17,640 nucleotides of DNA from contig SLPX01000148.1 of NCBI GenBank assembly GCA_007131745.1, positions 1 through 17,640 on the forward strand, in the 5' to 3' direction. The notes beneath the pieces are model-generated. The model had not been told where the DNA came from, did not search any database, and worked only from the letters and a program-made list of their open reading frames with translations. The translations under genes were made by a program, and so were the position numbers. This document shows positions 16,640-17,640 of the stretch, one piece after another; position 1 is the stretch's first letter; the number at the start of each line of letters is the position of its first letter. Source of the DNA: Myxococcales bacterium (GTDB taxonomy: Bacteria; Myxococcota; Polyangia; HGW-17; SLPX01).

Positions 16640-17572
16640 ATGACCATAGCTGAAAACATGACCCAGCTGATCGGTAAAACGCCTCTGGTCAGGCTGAACA
16701 AAATCGTGGAAAATTTGCCCGCCCGTGTGCTTGCAAAGCTCGAGAGCTTCAATCCCTGTTCGAGCGTCAAAGACCGAATAGGAGTGAGCATGGTTGAAGC
16801 CGCTGAAAACGCGGGAGTCATCAAATACGACACCGTGCTTGTGGAACCAACATCCGGCAACACCGGAATAGCGCTGGCCTGGGTCTGTGCAGCCAAGTGC
16901 TATCCCCTCATCTTGACCATGCCCGAATCCATGAGCATCGAGCGAAGAAAACTGCTCAAGGTGTTCGGAGCAAAACTGGTATTGACTCCGGCATCAGAGG
17001 GAATGGGCGGGGCAATAAGGAAAGCGGAAGAACTGGTCTCTGCCAACCCATCCTACATCATGCTTCAACAATTCAAAAACCCTGCGAATCCGGAAATCCA
17101 CAAAACGACCACTGCTGAAGAAATCTGGGAGGACACAAACGGAGAAGTAGACATCCTTGTCTGTGGAGTGGGAACAGGAGGGACCATAACCGGCCTGGGT
17201 GAAGCACTCAAAAAACGCAAACCTTCCTTGAAGCTCGTGGCGGTTGAACCGGAAGGTTCACCGGTGCTGTCAGGGGGAAACGCCGGACCCCACAAGATCC
17301 AGGGAATCGGAGCAGGATTCGTGCCTCAAATTCTGCAAAAAGAAGTCATCGATGAAATCCTGAAAGTAGATGAAAACGAAGCAGCGCGAATGACACGCAG
17401 ACTCGCCAAGGATGAAGGGATACTTTGCGGAATTTCTTCGGGCGCCGCTGTACTGGCCGGTCTGACAGTCGCCTCCAGGCCGGAAAACGCGGGAAAAACT
17501 ATTTTGGTCATTCTGCCTGATACCGGTGAACGGTATCTGAGCACATGGATATTTGACGATGAAAATGAATGA
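16640..17572 (+). CDS. cysK: Cysteine synthase A (O-acetylserine sulfhydrylase)
   Basis: This PLP enzyme makes L-cysteine from O-acetyl-L-serine and sulfide in the cytoplasm. It is 310 residues, the usual CysK length. Motifs are [10 protein letters not shown] at the N-terminus, the PLP-binding Lys44 in SSVKDRIG, the substrate loop [11 protein letters not shown] (TSGNTG 71-76), the phosphate-binding [10 protein letters not shown] (178-182) and the pyridine-ring Ser region GISSGAA (266-268). The Lys and both glycine loops are intact, so it should be active. A cystathionine beta-synthase or CysM identity is less likely given the length and the [10 protein letters not shown] segment, but CysK and CysM cannot be fully separated by eye. 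The start is supported by AGGAG 6 nt upstream. It is transcribed divergently from tyrS. The stop overlaps a possible next gene. Confidence 0.96.
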   Translation: MTIAENMTQLIGKTPLVRLNKIVENLPARVLAKLESFNPCSSVKDRIGVSMVEAAENAGVIKYDTVLVEPTSGNTGIALAWVCAAKCYPLILTMPESMSIERRKLLKVFGAKLVLTPASEGMGGAIRKAEELVSANPSYIMLQQFKNPANPEIHKTTTAEEIWEDTNGEVDILVCGVGTGGTITGLGEALKKRKPSLKLVAVEPEGSPVLSGGNAGPHKIQGIGAGFVPQILQKEVIDEILKVDENEAARMTRRLAKDEGILCGISSGAAVLAGLTVASRPENAGKTILVILPDTGERYLSTWIFDDENE

Positions 17573-17640
17573 AACAGCCAAAACAACCGAACACGCGGAG
17601 AATCGAAGGAATAGAAACGCCGTGTGCAAGGTTGACATCT
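17565..17640 (+). CDS. Possible start of a gene coupled to cysK (partial, unidentified)
   Basis: Two overlapping frames stay open to the window edge after the cysK stop: one from the ATG at 17565 (begins [10 protein letters not shown], 25 codons visible) and one from the ATG at 17569, which forms ATGA with the cysK stop. I favour the first because its codon choice resembles the neighbouring genes. There is no clear ribosome site and too little sequence to name a product. Confidence 0.25.
   Translation, partial: MNETAKTTEHAENRRNRNAVCKVDI

Overview
The window looks like a piece of chromosome from a Gram-negative bacterium of the Myxococcota / former Deltaproteobacteria kind. The evidence is several lipoprotein signal peptides, a pair of Cys-rich lipoproteins with the IgGFc-binding-protein fold that is common in that group, a bacterial serpin, and a secreted beta-propeller protein. 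The taxon is inferred from gene content only. No tRNA, rRNA, CRISPR array, insertion sequence or phage gene was seen. Every well-supported gene lies between recognisable neighbours, with no non-genic gap over 300 bases.

Layout. At the left edge is a 5'-truncated serpin relic (about 112-819, +, with two in-frame stops just upstream), followed by an intact lipoprotein serpin (1062-2402, +). Convergent to it is a leftward block read in the order S55-type serine peptidase (8061-6163), secreted seven-bladed propeller protein (6037-3869) and tRNA-guanine transglycosylase tgt (3604-2495). Between the propeller gene and tgt is a rightward orphan promoter followed by a strong intrinsic terminator, which I read as a candidate small RNA of about 125 nt. 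Divergent from the S55 gene are two tandem paralogous lipoproteins with IgGFc-like domains (8280-10262 and 10405-12351, +). Convergent with them is a leftward operon tyrS-glpD-mscS (16430-12389), in which tyrS and glpD overlap by one base. Divergent from tyrS is cysK (16640-17572, +). A further open frame may begin at the right edge.

How the genes may fit together. tgt (queuosine tRNA modification), tyrS, glpD and cysK are ordinary housekeeping or metabolic genes, and mscS is a hypo-osmotic shock valve. The accessory part is envelope-facing: a lipid-anchored serpin (serine-protease inhibitor) and its decayed copy, two lipid-anchored IgGFc-like proteins, an exported propeller protein and an exported S55-type peptidase. 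A surface interaction or protease-defence role for this set is inference from localisation and family, not shown by the sequence.

The most interesting items are the candidate small RNA at 3692-3816, the circular permutation of the S55 peptidase halves, the mosaic (gene-conversion-like) identity between the two IgGFc-like genes, and the serpin pair with differing reactive loops.
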